A stretch of 64,000 bases of DNA from Gemmatimonadota bacterium (GTDB lineage: Bacteria; Gemmatimonadota; Gemmatimonadetes; Longimicrobiales; Gaopeijiaceae), in NCBI GenBank assembly GCA_003562075.1, contig PWWP01000345.1, positions 28,347-92,346 on the forward strand, in the 5' to 3' direction. Positions 1 through 9,568 of this stretch are shown piece after piece (positions within the stretch are counted from its first letter, which is position 1; every line of letters starts with the position of its first letter). A program made the translations under genes and the position numbers. The notes beneath the pieces are model-generated. The model worked only from the letters and a program-made list of their open reading frames with translations. It was not told the DNA's origin and made no database searches.

Positions 1-1
1 T

Positions 2-781
2 CCCGACGGCGGGTTCCGCCTCCGAAGCTCGAACCGGAATCTGTCAGCGTCAGAGATCAACGGGGCACTCCAGGGCGAAGATGGGAAATGGATATCGCCC
101 AACGTCCTCCTCCGTCCCGTGGTGGAGGCCCACATTCTTCCCACGCTGGCCTATGTGGCCGGCCCAGGCGAGGCCTCCTACCTGGCACAGACCGCGCCCC
201 TGTTCGAGGCGCACGAAGTCCACCGCCCCCTGGTCTACCCTCGTTTTTCGGGGGACGTGCTGGAGGGCAAGGTCCAGAAGGTCCTCGAGAAGTTCGATCT
301 GGACCTTGAGGCTCTGGCCACGCCCCACCACGAGCTGGCGAGCCGGATCGCCCGGGATGAAGTGCCTCCGTCCATCCGAAAGGAAGTGGGGAGCTTCAGG
401 GGAATGTTGGCTCGGCACACCGCCCAGCTCCAGGATGCGGTGAGTGACCTTGATCCCACCCTGGGCCCTCCGGTCTTGCAGCTCAAGAGCCAGGGTTTCG
501 CCCAGCTGGATGAAGTGGAGAAGAAGGTCACGCAGGCGCTGAAACGCGAAAATCAGATTGCCCTGGCCCAGCTCTCCAAGGCGCAGGATCATCTCTTTCC
601 CGGGGGCCTCCCCCAGGAGCGGGGGATGAGCTTCTGGTACTATCTGTTCCGGTACGGACCAACCTTCCTGGAAGAAATCCGAAGAGAGGTAGCGTCGAGG
701 CCAAACCGGATCGGTGCGGCCGCCCGTGGGGCCATTACAGCCAAGTCGGATCCGGGACTCAGCCAGTCTCCCGGGAGGTGA
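2..781 (+). CDS. bshC: Bacillithiol biosynthesis cysteine-adding enzyme BshC, 5'-truncated by window edge
   Basis: Frame 2 is open from the window edge (..SPNVLLRPVVEAHILPTLAYVAGPGEASYLAQTAPLFEAHEVHRPLVYPR..), matching the BshC C-terminal region. Confidence 0.85.
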   Translation, partial: PDGGFRLRSSNRNLSASEINGALQGEDGKWISPNVLLRPVVEAHILPTLAYVAGPGEASYLAQTAPLFEAHEVHRPLVYPRFSGDVLEGKVQKVLEKFDLDLEALATPHHELASRIARDEVPPSIRKEVGSFRGMLARHTAQLQDAVSDLDPTLGPPVLQLKSQGFAQLDEVEKKVTQALKRENQIALAQLSKAQDHLFPGGLPQERGMSFWYYLFRYGPTFLEEIRREVASRPNRIGAAARGAITAKSDPGLSQSPGR

Positions 782-923
782 TCCCGATCTAGAACGCCAG
801 GAACGGCCGTGAAGGACGACAGTGCCTGAGCCGTAATCGTAGTGCAGGAGTGTCGCCTTAGCTCTCCCCTGGTTGTACTCCGTCCCATTGCTCCAGGATT
901 CCCCCTCCGGATAGCTTCTCTGT

Positions 924-1211
924 ATGGTCTGGATCGTCATCATCATCGTCCTCGTCTTGATCCCCGAGATCCTCTCTACGGTCCTGGACTCGCGTCTAGG
1001 CCAAGCCCTGGCAGTTCGTTTGGAGTCGGGGGTGCCCCAGGGGATGGATGAGGCGACGGCCCAGCGGATTCAATATCTGGAAGGCGAGGTGGATCGTCTT
1101 TCGGAGGAGGTCCATCGGCTGAACGAGGAGAGCGAATTCATGCACGAACTCCTGGCCAACCGGAAACCCTCCCCCCCTCCCAGGATCCCACCTGGTGAAT
1201 CCCAGTCCTGA
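924..1211 (+). CDS. Small single-TM plus coiled-coil protein (PspB-like architecture)
   Basis: N-terminal hydrophobic segment VWIVIIIVLVLIPEIL then heptad-like RIQYLEGEVDRLSEEVHRLNEESEFMHELL; overlaps start of murJ. Confidence 0.65.
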   Translation: MVWIVIIIVLVLIPEILSTVLDSRLGQALAVRLESGVPQGMDEATAQRIQYLEGEVDRLSEEVHRLNEESEFMHELLANRKPSPPPRIPPGESQS

Positions 1212-2841
1212 GCCGCCTCCACCGGGAGGTACCGAGGTGGACGACACGGGCCAGGTGGCAGCCACCCCCGTGACACCTCCACCCAGCCGCGCCCGAGCAT
1301 CCGCTCTGGTGGCGGCAGGGATCCTGCTGAGTCGGATCAGCGGCCTGATCCGGGAGCGGGTCTTCGCCCACTTCTTCGGGGCTTCACCGGTGGCCGACGC
1401 ATGGAAGGCGGCACTTCGTCTTCCCAATGTCTTGCAGAATCTCCTGGGGGAAGGAACCCTCTCGGCATCCTTCATCCCCATATACGCAGAACTCCTGGAG
1501 GAGGGCAGGGAACGGGATGCCGCTCGGTTTGCAGGAGCGGCTCTGGGCCTCCTCACCGTGGCGGCTGGGATCATGGCGATCCTCGGGATCCTCCTGGCCC
1601 CCTGGCTCGTCGGCTTCTTCTTCTACGGATTCGACCCGGCTCGCCAGGCCCTGACCGTGGACCTGGTCAGGATTCTCTTCCCCATGACCGCCCTCTTGGT
1701 GATCTCGGCATGGGCTCTTGGAATTCTGAACAGTCACCGCCGCTTCTTCCTTTCATACGTGGCCCCTGTGGCCTGGAATGCGGCCATGATCCTTGCCATG
1801 GCCGTGGGGGGCCTGGTGTGGGAGCGCTCCCCTGAGGAGTTGGTTCGGATCCTGGCCTGGGGTGCCCTGGTAGGAGGAGGATTGCAGCTCCTGGTCCAGC
1901 TCCCCTTGACCCTCCGCCTCCTCTCCGAATTCAAACCCACCCTCTCCACCCGGATCCACGGGGTCCGGGAGGCCATCCGCAACTTCCTCCCCGTCGTGGC
2001 CGCCCGGGGAGCGGTGAACCTGGGCGGTTGGTTGGACTATGCCCTGGCCGCGTTCCTCACGGCCGGAGCGGTGGCCACCCTCTCGTACGCCCAGATCCTC
2101 TTCATGCTACCCATCTCCCTCTTCGGGATGTCAGTGGCGGCTTCGGAGCTTCCGGAGATCTCCCGGGCCCGAAAACATCATCAGAATCGGCTGGCCACGG
2201 AGGTCACCCAGGCCGGCCGGCGGGTGGCGTACTTCCTGGTTCCTTCCACGCTGGGATACCTGCTCCTGGGCGACGTCATCGTCTCAGCTATCTTCGAGAC
2301 AGGGGCGTTCGGGCGAGATGAGGTCCTGGTGACCTGGGTCATCCTGGCCGCCTACGCCCTCGGAATGGGAGCCTCGGCAACCTCTCGACTTCTCTCCTCG
2401 GCCTTCTACGCCCTTCGGGACACGACAACCCCTGCCCGGATGGCATACATCAGGGTCTCCCTGGCGCTGGTCCTGGGAGCAATCCTCATGTTTCCCCTGG
2501 ACCGGTTCCGGGTCGGCCCCCTGGGGCTCGGTGCAGCAGGGCTGGCTGCCGCCTCGGCTGTAGCCGCCTGGGTGGAACTCACCCTCCTTCGTCGCCGGCT
2601 TCGCCAACGAATCGGTGATGTCCTCTTTCTGGGGGAAGGGCACCTGTGGCGCCTACTCCTGGCCGGATCCGTGGCAGGAGGAATCGGCCTGGGCATCCGG
2701 ATCGCTCTTCCTCCCCTTCACCCCTGGCTCATGGCACTGGCTACGCTCCTTCCCTTTGGAGTGGTGTACCTTTTCATGACCCGAATGCTCGGTGTCTCCG
2801 GTCCACTGGAGCGGTTGTTGGCTCAGCGCTCCGAACGCTGA
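1195..2841 (+). CDS. murJ: Lipid II flippase MurJ (MviN)
   Basis: 548 aa polytopic; SRISGLIRERVFAHFFGASPVADAWKAALRLPNVLQNLLGEGTLSASFIPIY is the canonical MurJ N-terminus; GTG start. Confidence 0.95.
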   Translation: MNPSPEPPPPGGTEVDDTGQVAATPVTPPPSRARASALVAAGILLSRISGLIRERVFAHFFGASPVADAWKAALRLPNVLQNLLGEGTLSASFIPIYAELLEEGRERDAARFAGAALGLLTVAAGIMAILGILLAPWLVGFFFYGFDPARQALTVDLVRILFPMTALLVISAWALGILNSHRRFFLSYVAPVAWNAAMILAMAVGGLVWERSPEELVRILAWGALVGGGLQLLVQLPLTLRLLSEFKPTLSTRIHGVREAIRNFLPVVAARGAVNLGGWLDYALAAFLTAGAVATLSYAQILFMLPISLFGMSVAASELPEISRARKHHQNRLATEVTQAGRRVAYFLVPSTLGYLLLGDVIVSAIFETGAFGRDEVLVTWVILAAYALGMGASATSRLLSSAFYALRDTTTPARMAYIRVSLALVLGAILMFPLDRFRVGPLGLGAAGLAAASAVAAWVELTLLRRRLRQRIGDVLFLGEGHLWRLLLAGSVAGGIGLGIRIALPPLHPWLMALATLLPFGVVYLFMTRMLGVSGPLERLLAQRSER

Positions 2842-2910
2842 CTGGGAAACATCCCATGAATCGGTCCTCGGAATGAGGCCCCCTCCCGAACGGCCACCGT
2901 CACCTACGTC

Positions 2911-4776
2911 ATGCCCTCAGAGCTCAAGCTGGATCATCTCCCCACCTCCCCTGGCGTCTACATCTTCCGGGATGGTGAAGGAACGCCCCTCTACATCGGA
3001 AAGGCCAAGTCCCTCCGGTCCCGCGTGAGGAGTTACTTCCGGGAGTCGGGACAGCAGGGAATTCGGACCAGGGAGCTCGTCCGGAGAGCAGCGGACGTCG
3101 ACACCATCGTGGTGGGCTCCGAGGCAGAAGCGCTTCTGCTGGAGTCGAACCTCATCAAGGAGCACCAGCCCCGGTTCAACGTCCGCCTCCGGGACGACAA
3201 ACGGTACCCATATATCAAGGTCACCGTCCAGGAACCCTTTCCCCGGGTGTTCGTCACCCGAAGCCCTCGGGATGACGGTGCCCGGTATTTCGGTCCCTTC
3301 ACATCGGTAGGGCCCATGCGCCAGGCCCTGGAGGTGATCAAGAAGCTCTACACCGTGCGGTCATGCCGCTATGATCTGCCGGAGGAGTCCCCGTCCCGTC
3401 CCTGCCTGGACTACCACATCAAGCGCTGCAAGGCCCCCTGCGTTGGACTACAGAGCCAGGAGGACTATGGAGAGATGGTGGAGGAGATCCTCCGGATCCT
3501 CTCCGGTGAGACCCGGGAGCTGAAACGGGAAGTCCAGGAACTGATGGAGCGAGCGGCAACCGATCTGCGTTTCGAGGAGGCAGCCCGTCACCGAGACGTC
3601 CTTCAGGGGCTGGAGTCCCTGGAAAGAGACCAGCGTGTGGAGCGAACCACAGGAGAGAACCAGGATGTGCTGGGGATCGCCAGGGACGGGGAGCTGGGAG
3701 CTGCCGTGGTCCTTCGGATCCGAAGTGGAACGCTCCTTGGCCGTGAGAGTCGTCGGCTCTCAGGGCTGGGGGACGAGTCGGATGATGAGCTCCTGGGCGC
3801 CTTCGCGTCCCAGGTGTACCTGGCCGGGGGAGCCAATGCCATTCAGGACCTCCCCTCCGAGATCCTCCTCCCCTCCTCCTTCAGCGACCAGGGGACCCTG
3901 GCTACGATCCTGAGCGAAGAAGGAGGACGTAAGATCTACTTCCAGGTACCCCGCCGAGGTGAGAAGCGTCGCCTGGTGGAGCTGGCGTCGGCCAACGCCC
4001 GCCACCTTCTGGAGGAGCGAGTTACCGCCCTGGAAGTGGCCGCCGATCGAGCCGACGCCGTTCTCTACGAACTCCAGGATCGGCTCCAGCTGAAGGTCGT
4101 TCCCCGCCTCATGGTCTGCTTCGATATCTCCCATACCCAGGGAACCGAAGTGGTGGCGTCGGCGGTGGTTTTCGAGAATGGCGAGCGGAAGCGCGGCCTC
4201 TATCGACGAATGAAGATCCGAGGGGACTGGGGCAACGATGACTATCGCTCCATGGCCGAAGCGGTGGAACGGTATCTCCGCCGGAGAATCGAGCAGGACG
4301 AACCCCTTCCCGAGTTGATTCTGGTGGACGGGGGCAAGGGACAGCTGTCCAGCGTCCTGCCAGTCCTGCAGCGACTGGACGCCGGCGATGTAGCAGTTGC
4401 AGCTCTGGCCAAGCGGGACGAGGAGGTCTTCATCCCGGGCGTAGCTGACCCTGTCCGGCTGGGCCGGCGGGATCCGGCCCTCAGGCTCCTTCAGCGTATC
4501 CGGAACGAAGCCCACCGCTTCGCCGTGGAGTACAACCGAAAGCTTCGCACCAGAAGGACCATCCGGAGCGCGCTGGGGGATATCCCCGGAATCGGTCCGG
4601 GTCGACAGCGGGCTCTCCTCACCCGATTCGGATCCGTCAGGGGAATCCAGGAAGCCGAAGTGGAGGACATCGTGGCGGTCCCCGGGTTCTCCAGGGTTCT
4701 GGCGGAACGGATCCTGTCCTACCTTGAAGCTGGGGGAGAGAAACCGGAGGACAAGCCGTCTCCCCGGCAGACATGA
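2911..4776 (+). CDS. uvrC: Excinuclease ABC subunit C
   Basis: GIY-YIG start (PTSPGVYIFRDGEGTPLYIGKAKSLRSRVRSYF), UVR motif, C-terminal HhH. Confidence 0.97.
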   Translation: MPSELKLDHLPTSPGVYIFRDGEGTPLYIGKAKSLRSRVRSYFRESGQQGIRTRELVRRAADVDTIVVGSEAEALLLESNLIKEHQPRFNVRLRDDKRYPYIKVTVQEPFPRVFVTRSPRDDGARYFGPFTSVGPMRQALEVIKKLYTVRSCRYDLPEESPSRPCLDYHIKRCKAPCVGLQSQEDYGEMVEEILRILSGETRELKREVQELMERAATDLRFEEAARHRDVLQGLESLERDQRVERTTGENQDVLGIARDGELGAAVVLRIRSGTLLGRESRRLSGLGDESDDELLGAFASQVYLAGGANAIQDLPSEILLPSSFSDQGTLATILSEEGGRKIYFQVPRRGEKRRLVELASANARHLLEERVTALEVAADRADAVLYELQDRLQLKVVPRLMVCFDISHTQGTEVVASAVVFENGERKRGLYRRMKIRGDWGNDDYRSMAEAVERYLRRRIEQDEPLPELILVDGGKGQLSSVLPVLQRLDAGDVAVAALAKRDEEVFIPGVADPVRLGRRDPALRLLQRIRNEAHRFAVEYNRKLRTRRTIRSALGDIPGIGPGRQRALLTRFGSVRGIQEAEVEDIVAVPGFSRVLAERILSYLEAGGEKPEDKPSPRQT

Positions 4777-4786
4777 GCCAGAAGTG

Positions 4787-6262
4787 ATGACAGATCAACA
4801 GGACGCCCAATCGATCATGGATCAGGTTCGCGTACGCTTCGCTCCCAGCCCCACGGGCTCCCTCCACATCGGGAATCTGCGGGTAGCCATATTCAACTAT
4901 CTTTTCGCTCGGCATCATGACGGGGCTTTCGTCGTCCGCATCGAGGACACGGATCGGGAACGGAATGTAGAAGGGTCCCTGGAGGGGCTTCTGGATGATC
5001 TTCGCTGGGCCGGTCTCGACTGGGACGAAGGACCGGGTGTAGACGGGCCCTTCGGTCCATATCGGCAGTCGGAGCGAGGCGACAACCACAGGAAAGCCGC
5101 CCTTTCCCTGGAGGAACGTGGGCTGGCCTACCGCTGCTTCTGTTCCGATGAGGAGCTGGCCCAGGCCGCCCGGGACGACGCACCGGAACCGGGCTGTCCG
5201 GGAAACTGCCGAAGCCTGGAGGAGGGTGATATTCGTGCCCGGATGGAGAGGGACGAACCATCCACTCTTCGGTTCACGGTCCACCCTGGCACCATCACCT
5301 TTCGGGATGCCGTCCGGGGAGACATCTCGCTGGAGGGGAGTGACCTGGGGGATTTCGTCATCCTCCGGGCCGACGGACGAGCCACCTACAACTTCGCGGT
5401 TGTTGTCGATGACCTGGAGATGAAGATCTCCCACGTGATCCGCGGTGCCGGCCATCTCTCCAACACCCCGAAACAGGCCCTCCTCTTCGACGCCCTGGAT
5501 GCGCCCCGACCCGTCTTCGCTCACCTCCCCATGGTTCTGGGGGCAGACAAACGAAAGCTCTCCAAGAGGGAAGGGGCCGAAGGAGTGGTCCAACTCCGCT
5601 CCCAGGGGTTCCACCCCGACGGTGTAGTGAACTACCTCTCCCTCCTGGGGTGGTCTCCGGGAGGAGACCGGGAGATTCTCAGCCGCCAGGAGCTCATCGC
5701 CGCCATGGACCTGGATCGGGTGGGGGCCACGGACACGGTCTTCGACCCAGAGAAGCTTCGCTGGGCTTCCGCTCAACATATCGCCGCCCTCTCTCTCCCG
5801 GAGTTGGTGGACGCCATCCGGCCCTGGGTCGACACCGAGCGCTTCGACCTGGAGGCCCGTGCCCTACCCGCCGCCGTGGATGCGATCCGTACCCGTCTCA
5901 CCACCTTCGGAGAGGTGAACGAGCATCTGTCTCTGATTTTCCCGACGGAGGATGCCCTCCAGGCAGGTCTCCAGGAGCTGGAAAGAGAGGGAGACTCGAC
6001 CCTGGACACCCTCAAGGCCATCCGAACCACCCTTTCCAGCATCGAGGGCTGGGAGGCCCCCGAGCTGGGCTCAGCAGTCCGATCTGTCGGGAAGGATATG
6101 GGCGTTCGGGGGAGGGCGCTCTTCCATCCGATTCGGTTGGCCCTGACCGGAAGCCGGCAGGGGCCGGATCTGGGAAAGGTTCTGGCCGCCCTGGGCCGGA
6201 CTCGGTGTATCGAGCTTCTGGATGGGGCTATCCTTTGGCTGGAGAAGTCGGAGGCGGTTTGA
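4787..6262 (+). CDS. gltX: Glutamyl-tRNA synthetase
   Basis: RFAPSPTGSLHIGNLR and KLSKREGAEGV motifs; zinc-ligand-like CFC..CPGNC; start set at ATG 4787. Confidence 0.95.
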   Translation: MTDQQDAQSIMDQVRVRFAPSPTGSLHIGNLRVAIFNYLFARHHDGAFVVRIEDTDRERNVEGSLEGLLDDLRWAGLDWDEGPGVDGPFGPYRQSERGDNHRKAALSLEERGLAYRCFCSDEELAQAARDDAPEPGCPGNCRSLEEGDIRARMERDEPSTLRFTVHPGTITFRDAVRGDISLEGSDLGDFVILRADGRATYNFAVVVDDLEMKISHVIRGAGHLSNTPKQALLFDALDAPRPVFAHLPMVLGADKRKLSKREGAEGVVQLRSQGFHPDGVVNYLSLLGWSPGGDREILSRQELIAAMDLDRVGATDTVFDPEKLRWASAQHIAALSLPELVDAIRPWVDTERFDLEARALPAAVDAIRTRLTTFGEVNEHLSLIFPTEDALQAGLQELEREGDSTLDTLKAIRTTLSSIEGWEAPELGSAVRSVGKDMGVRGRALFHPIRLALTGSRQGPDLGKVLAALGRTRCIELLDGAILWLEKSEAV

Positions 6263-6279
6263 CCCGGCCAGAGGACCTT

Positions 6280-6293
6280 CCGTAAGATTACGG
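6280..6293. promoter_or_regulatory. Perfect palindrome CCGTAA-GA-TTACGG upstream of TPR lipoprotein
   Basis: Direct reading of sequence; 14 bp dyad in the gltX-TPR intergenic region. Confidence 0.4.
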
Positions 6294-6410
6294 GTTACTT
6301 TTATCGAGGTTGCGGGCGTCTGCTGGCTCCCGAGGGTTCTCGTGTGTTCTTGGAAGCCCGGTGTGCCGCAGGTGGACACGGATCCGCAGAAACAATCTTC
6401 ATCACATCAG

Positions 6411-7874
6411 ATGACAACGACCAGGAGGAGCTGGATGAGCTTCCGATTCGGAGCGGTCGGGGCGTTGATTTTCGCCCTGGCGCTCGGGGGATGCGCCTCA
6501 GCAGGGAATGGAGCCGGCGCCGAAGGCGCGATCACAGGCGATTTCTCCGAGGACGATCTTCCGCAGTGGATGCAGGATCTTCCCGAAGGTGAACCCCCTG
6601 AAGACAACGAGTATACCGACGAAGCCACCCTCTTCCTCTTCCAGGCCATGTCGGCTGACGGCGAGGACGCTGTGGCCTTCTATGAAGAGGCACTGGAAGT
6701 CGCTCGGCAGGGGATCGAGCACGATCCGGAGAACGCCCAGTCCTACTTCCAGGCCGGCGAGGCCCTTTTGGGAATGGGTGACCTGCAGGGAGCAGGTGAG
6801 ATGTTCGATCGGGCCGAGGAGCTCTACCCCCGGTACCAGATCGAGACGGAGTTCATGAGGGAGGAGGCATGGCTGGAGGCCTTCAACCGAGGGGCCGAAC
6901 TCTACCAGGAAGGTGACGTGCAGGCCGCTCTGCCTCACTTCGAGGACGCCCACGCCATCTATCAGGGGCGTCCTGAGGCAATGTTGAACCTGGCCGAGAT
7001 CTACTCCAACGAGGGCCGGATGGAGGAATCGGCGGAGCTCTTCGGGCTCTCCGTGGAGGTTATGACCGGCCCCCGGGCCCAGGATATGGATCCGGAGCTC
7101 CTGGAGTCCTGGGATGACTTCAAGGAGGTTGCCCTCTTCAACCAGGCCCAGATCCTCTTTCAGCTCGAACGTTATGCAGATGCGGCCGAGGTCTACGAGG
7201 CCATCCTGGCGGAAGAACCCGACAACCTCATGGCCATCTCGAACCTGGCCGTGGCCTACGTGGCCAGTGGCCAGGCCGAACGGGCCAGAGAGATCTACGA
7301 CGATCTCATGAACCGTCCGGGACTAAACGCCCGGGACTACTTCTCCATCGGGGTCGGGCTCTACCAGACGGAAGAGTTCGAGCAGGCGGCCAGAGCCTTC
7401 TCCGAAGCCAACGCTCTGGTTCCTGAGCACAGGGACGCCCTCTTCAACTACACTCAGGCCCTGTACCTCTCGGATCAGTTCGAGGAACTCCTGGGGGCGG
7501 CTGAGCAGCTCCTGGAGCTGGACCCTTATAATGAGACGGCCTATCGCTTCATGGCTCAGGGACTGGTACAGCAGGACCGGCAGGAGGAAGCCGTCGGGTA
7601 CCTGGAGCAGATGGAGGCTCTGCCCTTCTTTGTGGACTATCTCGAGTTGGCACCCATGGATGGCGGTGTGGCTGTAGTGGGACAGGTCATCAACCAGAAC
7701 GCTGATCCTGGAAGCTCCGCCGATCTGACCGTCTATTTCTACGATGTGGACGGCAATCAGCTGGGCTCTGCAGATACGTCGGTGACCCTGGGCAACGCCG
7801 AGGAGGCGGTCCAGTTCCAGGCCGACCTGGCCACGGACCAGGACGTCTTCGGGTTCCGCTACGAGGTTCGATGA
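6411..7874 (+). CDS. TPR lipoprotein with C-terminal FxLYD-like domain
   Basis: Lipoprotein signal FGAVGALIFALALGGC; multiple TPRs; C-terminal VVGQVINQNADPGSSADLTVYFYDVDGNQLGSADT; start set at ATG 6411. Confidence 0.8.
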   Translation: MTTTRRSWMSFRFGAVGALIFALALGGCASAGNGAGAEGAITGDFSEDDLPQWMQDLPEGEPPEDNEYTDEATLFLFQAMSADGEDAVAFYEEALEVARQGIEHDPENAQSYFQAGEALLGMGDLQGAGEMFDRAEELYPRYQIETEFMREEAWLEAFNRGAELYQEGDVQAALPHFEDAHAIYQGRPEAMLNLAEIYSNEGRMEESAELFGLSVEVMTGPRAQDMDPELLESWDDFKEVALFNQAQILFQLERYADAAEVYEAILAEEPDNLMAISNLAVAYVASGQAERAREIYDDLMNRPGLNARDYFSIGVGLYQTEEFEQAARAFSEANALVPEHRDALFNYTQALYLSDQFEELLGAAEQLLELDPYNETAYRFMAQGLVQQDRQEEAVGYLEQMEALPFFVDYLELAPMDGGVAVVGQVINQNADPGSSADLTVYFYDVDGNQLGSADTSVTLGNAEEAVQFQADLATDQDVFGFRYEVR

Positions 7875-7930
7875 ACCGGTAGACCGGAGAGGTGGGGAGA
7901 CCCTGGCATGGGTCAACCCGCAAATGGTGA

Positions 7931-7973
7931 GCCGGGCGGGAGTGGAGATCGCTTGATCTTTCTCCCGCCCGGC
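7931..7973. terminator. Strong stem-loop between TPR lipoprotein and tRNA-Gly
   Basis: gccgggcgggag...ctcccgcccggc perfect 12 bp outer stem with inner agatc/gatct stem; no clear U-run, so terminator role is tentative. Confidence 0.55.
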
Positions 7974-7995
7974 CTACATTTGGAAGCAGTCCCAT

Positions 7996-8068
7996 GCGGG
8001 CGTAGCTCAGTTGGTAGAGCATCAGCTTCCCAAGCTGAGGGTCGCCGGTTCGAGTCCGGTCGCCCGCT
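7996..8068 (+). tRNA. tRNA-Gly(CCC)
   Basis: Cloverleaf: acceptor gcgggcg/cgcccgc, D-loop tagctcagttggtagagc, anticodon loop ttcccaa, T-arm ggttcgagtcc; CCA not encoded. Confidence 0.95.
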
Positions 8069-8090
8069 TAGAAGGATGTATCTCGTTTCA

Positions 8091-8125
8091 GAAGCCCCGT
8101 CACCGACCCCTGGTGGCGGGGCTTC
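8091..8125. terminator. Stem-loop downstream of tRNA-Gly
   Basis: gaagccccgtcacc-gacccct-ggtggcggggcttc, 14 bp stem with one G-U; no strong U-tract. Confidence 0.5.
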
Positions 8126-8293
8126 AGCCTTCATGGATTGAGCCTGCCTGGGGCCCCCTCACCGCTCCTCCGGGCTTGGTGGCCTGGAAGGGAAGGGGAC
8201 CCCACCCCTCCGTTGAGGGGGAATCTCCATCTGGCTATCTTTAAAGGCTTTCTAACAATCAGGTCCGCCGACGTTCGGCGGAGGAACGTCCCA

Positions 8294-9568
8294 ATGGTCC
8301 GCATCGCAGAGATTCAACAGGGCAGTGTCGCCGACGAACTGGAACTCCGCATTGGAACGCGGATCGTCCGGGTAAATGGTGAACGGGTCCGGGATGGAAT
8401 AGACCTCACGTTCCTGCTGGCCGACCACACCCTGAACCTGGAAACGGTGGACCCGGACGGGTCCCAGACCATTTACGAGATCGAACGGGACCCGGGCGAG
8501 CCCCTGGGGATCGTCCCGGCCCCGGACACGGTGAGGGAATGCGCCAACGAGTGTGTCTTCTGCTTCATCGATGGAAATCCGAAGGGAGTCCGAGACACCC
8601 TCTGGATCAGGGATGACGACTTCCGACTGTCCTTCACCTATGGAAGCTACGTCACCCTGACCAATCTGGGGCCCAGAGGGCTGGATCGCCTCGTCGAACA
8701 GCGGCTCTCTCCCCTCTACGTCAGCGTCCACGCCACGGATCCCGAGGTGAGGGTCCGACTCCTGAAGAACAAGCGGGCTGGACTGATCATGGAGCAGCTC
8801 CAGTACCTGTTGGACAACGACCTGGAGGTGCATACCCAGATCGTTCTCTGCCCGGACTGGAATGACGGCGAGCACCTGGACCGAACCATGGAGGACCTCT
8901 ACAGTCTGGGCGAAGGAATCCGAACCCTCTCCGTCGTCCCCGTGGGCCTGACCCGGTACAATGTAAACCGCCCCGTTCGGCCGCTCCGTAAGGATGAGAC
9001 CGCTCAAGCCGTGGATCAGGTGGACCGGTTCCGCCAGCGGGCGCTCGAGGAACGAGGATACGGTTGGTCCTACTCGGCCGACGAGCTCTTTCTCTTGGCA
9101 GGCCGGCAGCTACCCGGGCCCGACTATTACGACGATGCATCCCTCCTGGAGAATGGAGTCGGCGCAGTACGCCATTTTCTGGATGAACTGGACCGGGAGA
9201 CAGCGGAGGGACTTCCGGACCTCCAGGGCCATCGTATCCGTATCCTGACTGGAAGCTCCATGGCAGGGTTCCTGAAGGACCGGAGTCCCGCTCTGGCCCA
9301 GGCCACCGGAGCCAACGTCGTCGTCCACCAGGTCGAGAACCGCTTCTACGGCTCCACCGTCACGGTGGCAGGTCTCCTGGCTGGCGAAGATCTTCTACAG
9401 GCCGTGGACCAGCCCCGGAAAGGGGACATCATCCTCCTCCCGGCAGAGACCCTGAATCAGGATGACCTCTTCATCGACTCTCTTCCCCTCGCCCAGTTCG
9501 AGGCGGCGCTGGCCCCGGCTCGGGTGGTGCCTGCCTACGAGATCCCCCAAGCCTTGAGGTCGCTGTGA
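8294..9568 (+). CDS. PDZ-like / radical SAM-like DUF512 domain protein
   Basis: N-terminal PDZ-like IQQGSVADELELRIGTRIVRVNG; Cys cluster ECANECVFCFIDGNPKGVRDTLWIRDDDFRLSF; start set at ATG 8294. Confidence 0.88.
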   Translation: MVRIAEIQQGSVADELELRIGTRIVRVNGERVRDGIDLTFLLADHTLNLETVDPDGSQTIYEIERDPGEPLGIVPAPDTVRECANECVFCFIDGNPKGVRDTLWIRDDDFRLSFTYGSYVTLTNLGPRGLDRLVEQRLSPLYVSVHATDPEVRVRLLKNKRAGLIMEQLQYLLDNDLEVHTQIVLCPDWNDGEHLDRTMEDLYSLGEGIRTLSVVPVGLTRYNVNRPVRPLRKDETAQAVDQVDRFRQRALEERGYGWSYSADELFLLAGRQLPGPDYYDDASLLENGVGAVRHFLDELDRETAEGLPDLQGHRIRILTGSSMAGFLKDRSPALAQATGANVVVHQVENRFYGSTVTVAGLLAGEDLLQAVDQPRKGDIILLPAETLNQDDLFIDSLPLAQFEAALAPARVVPAYEIPQALRSL

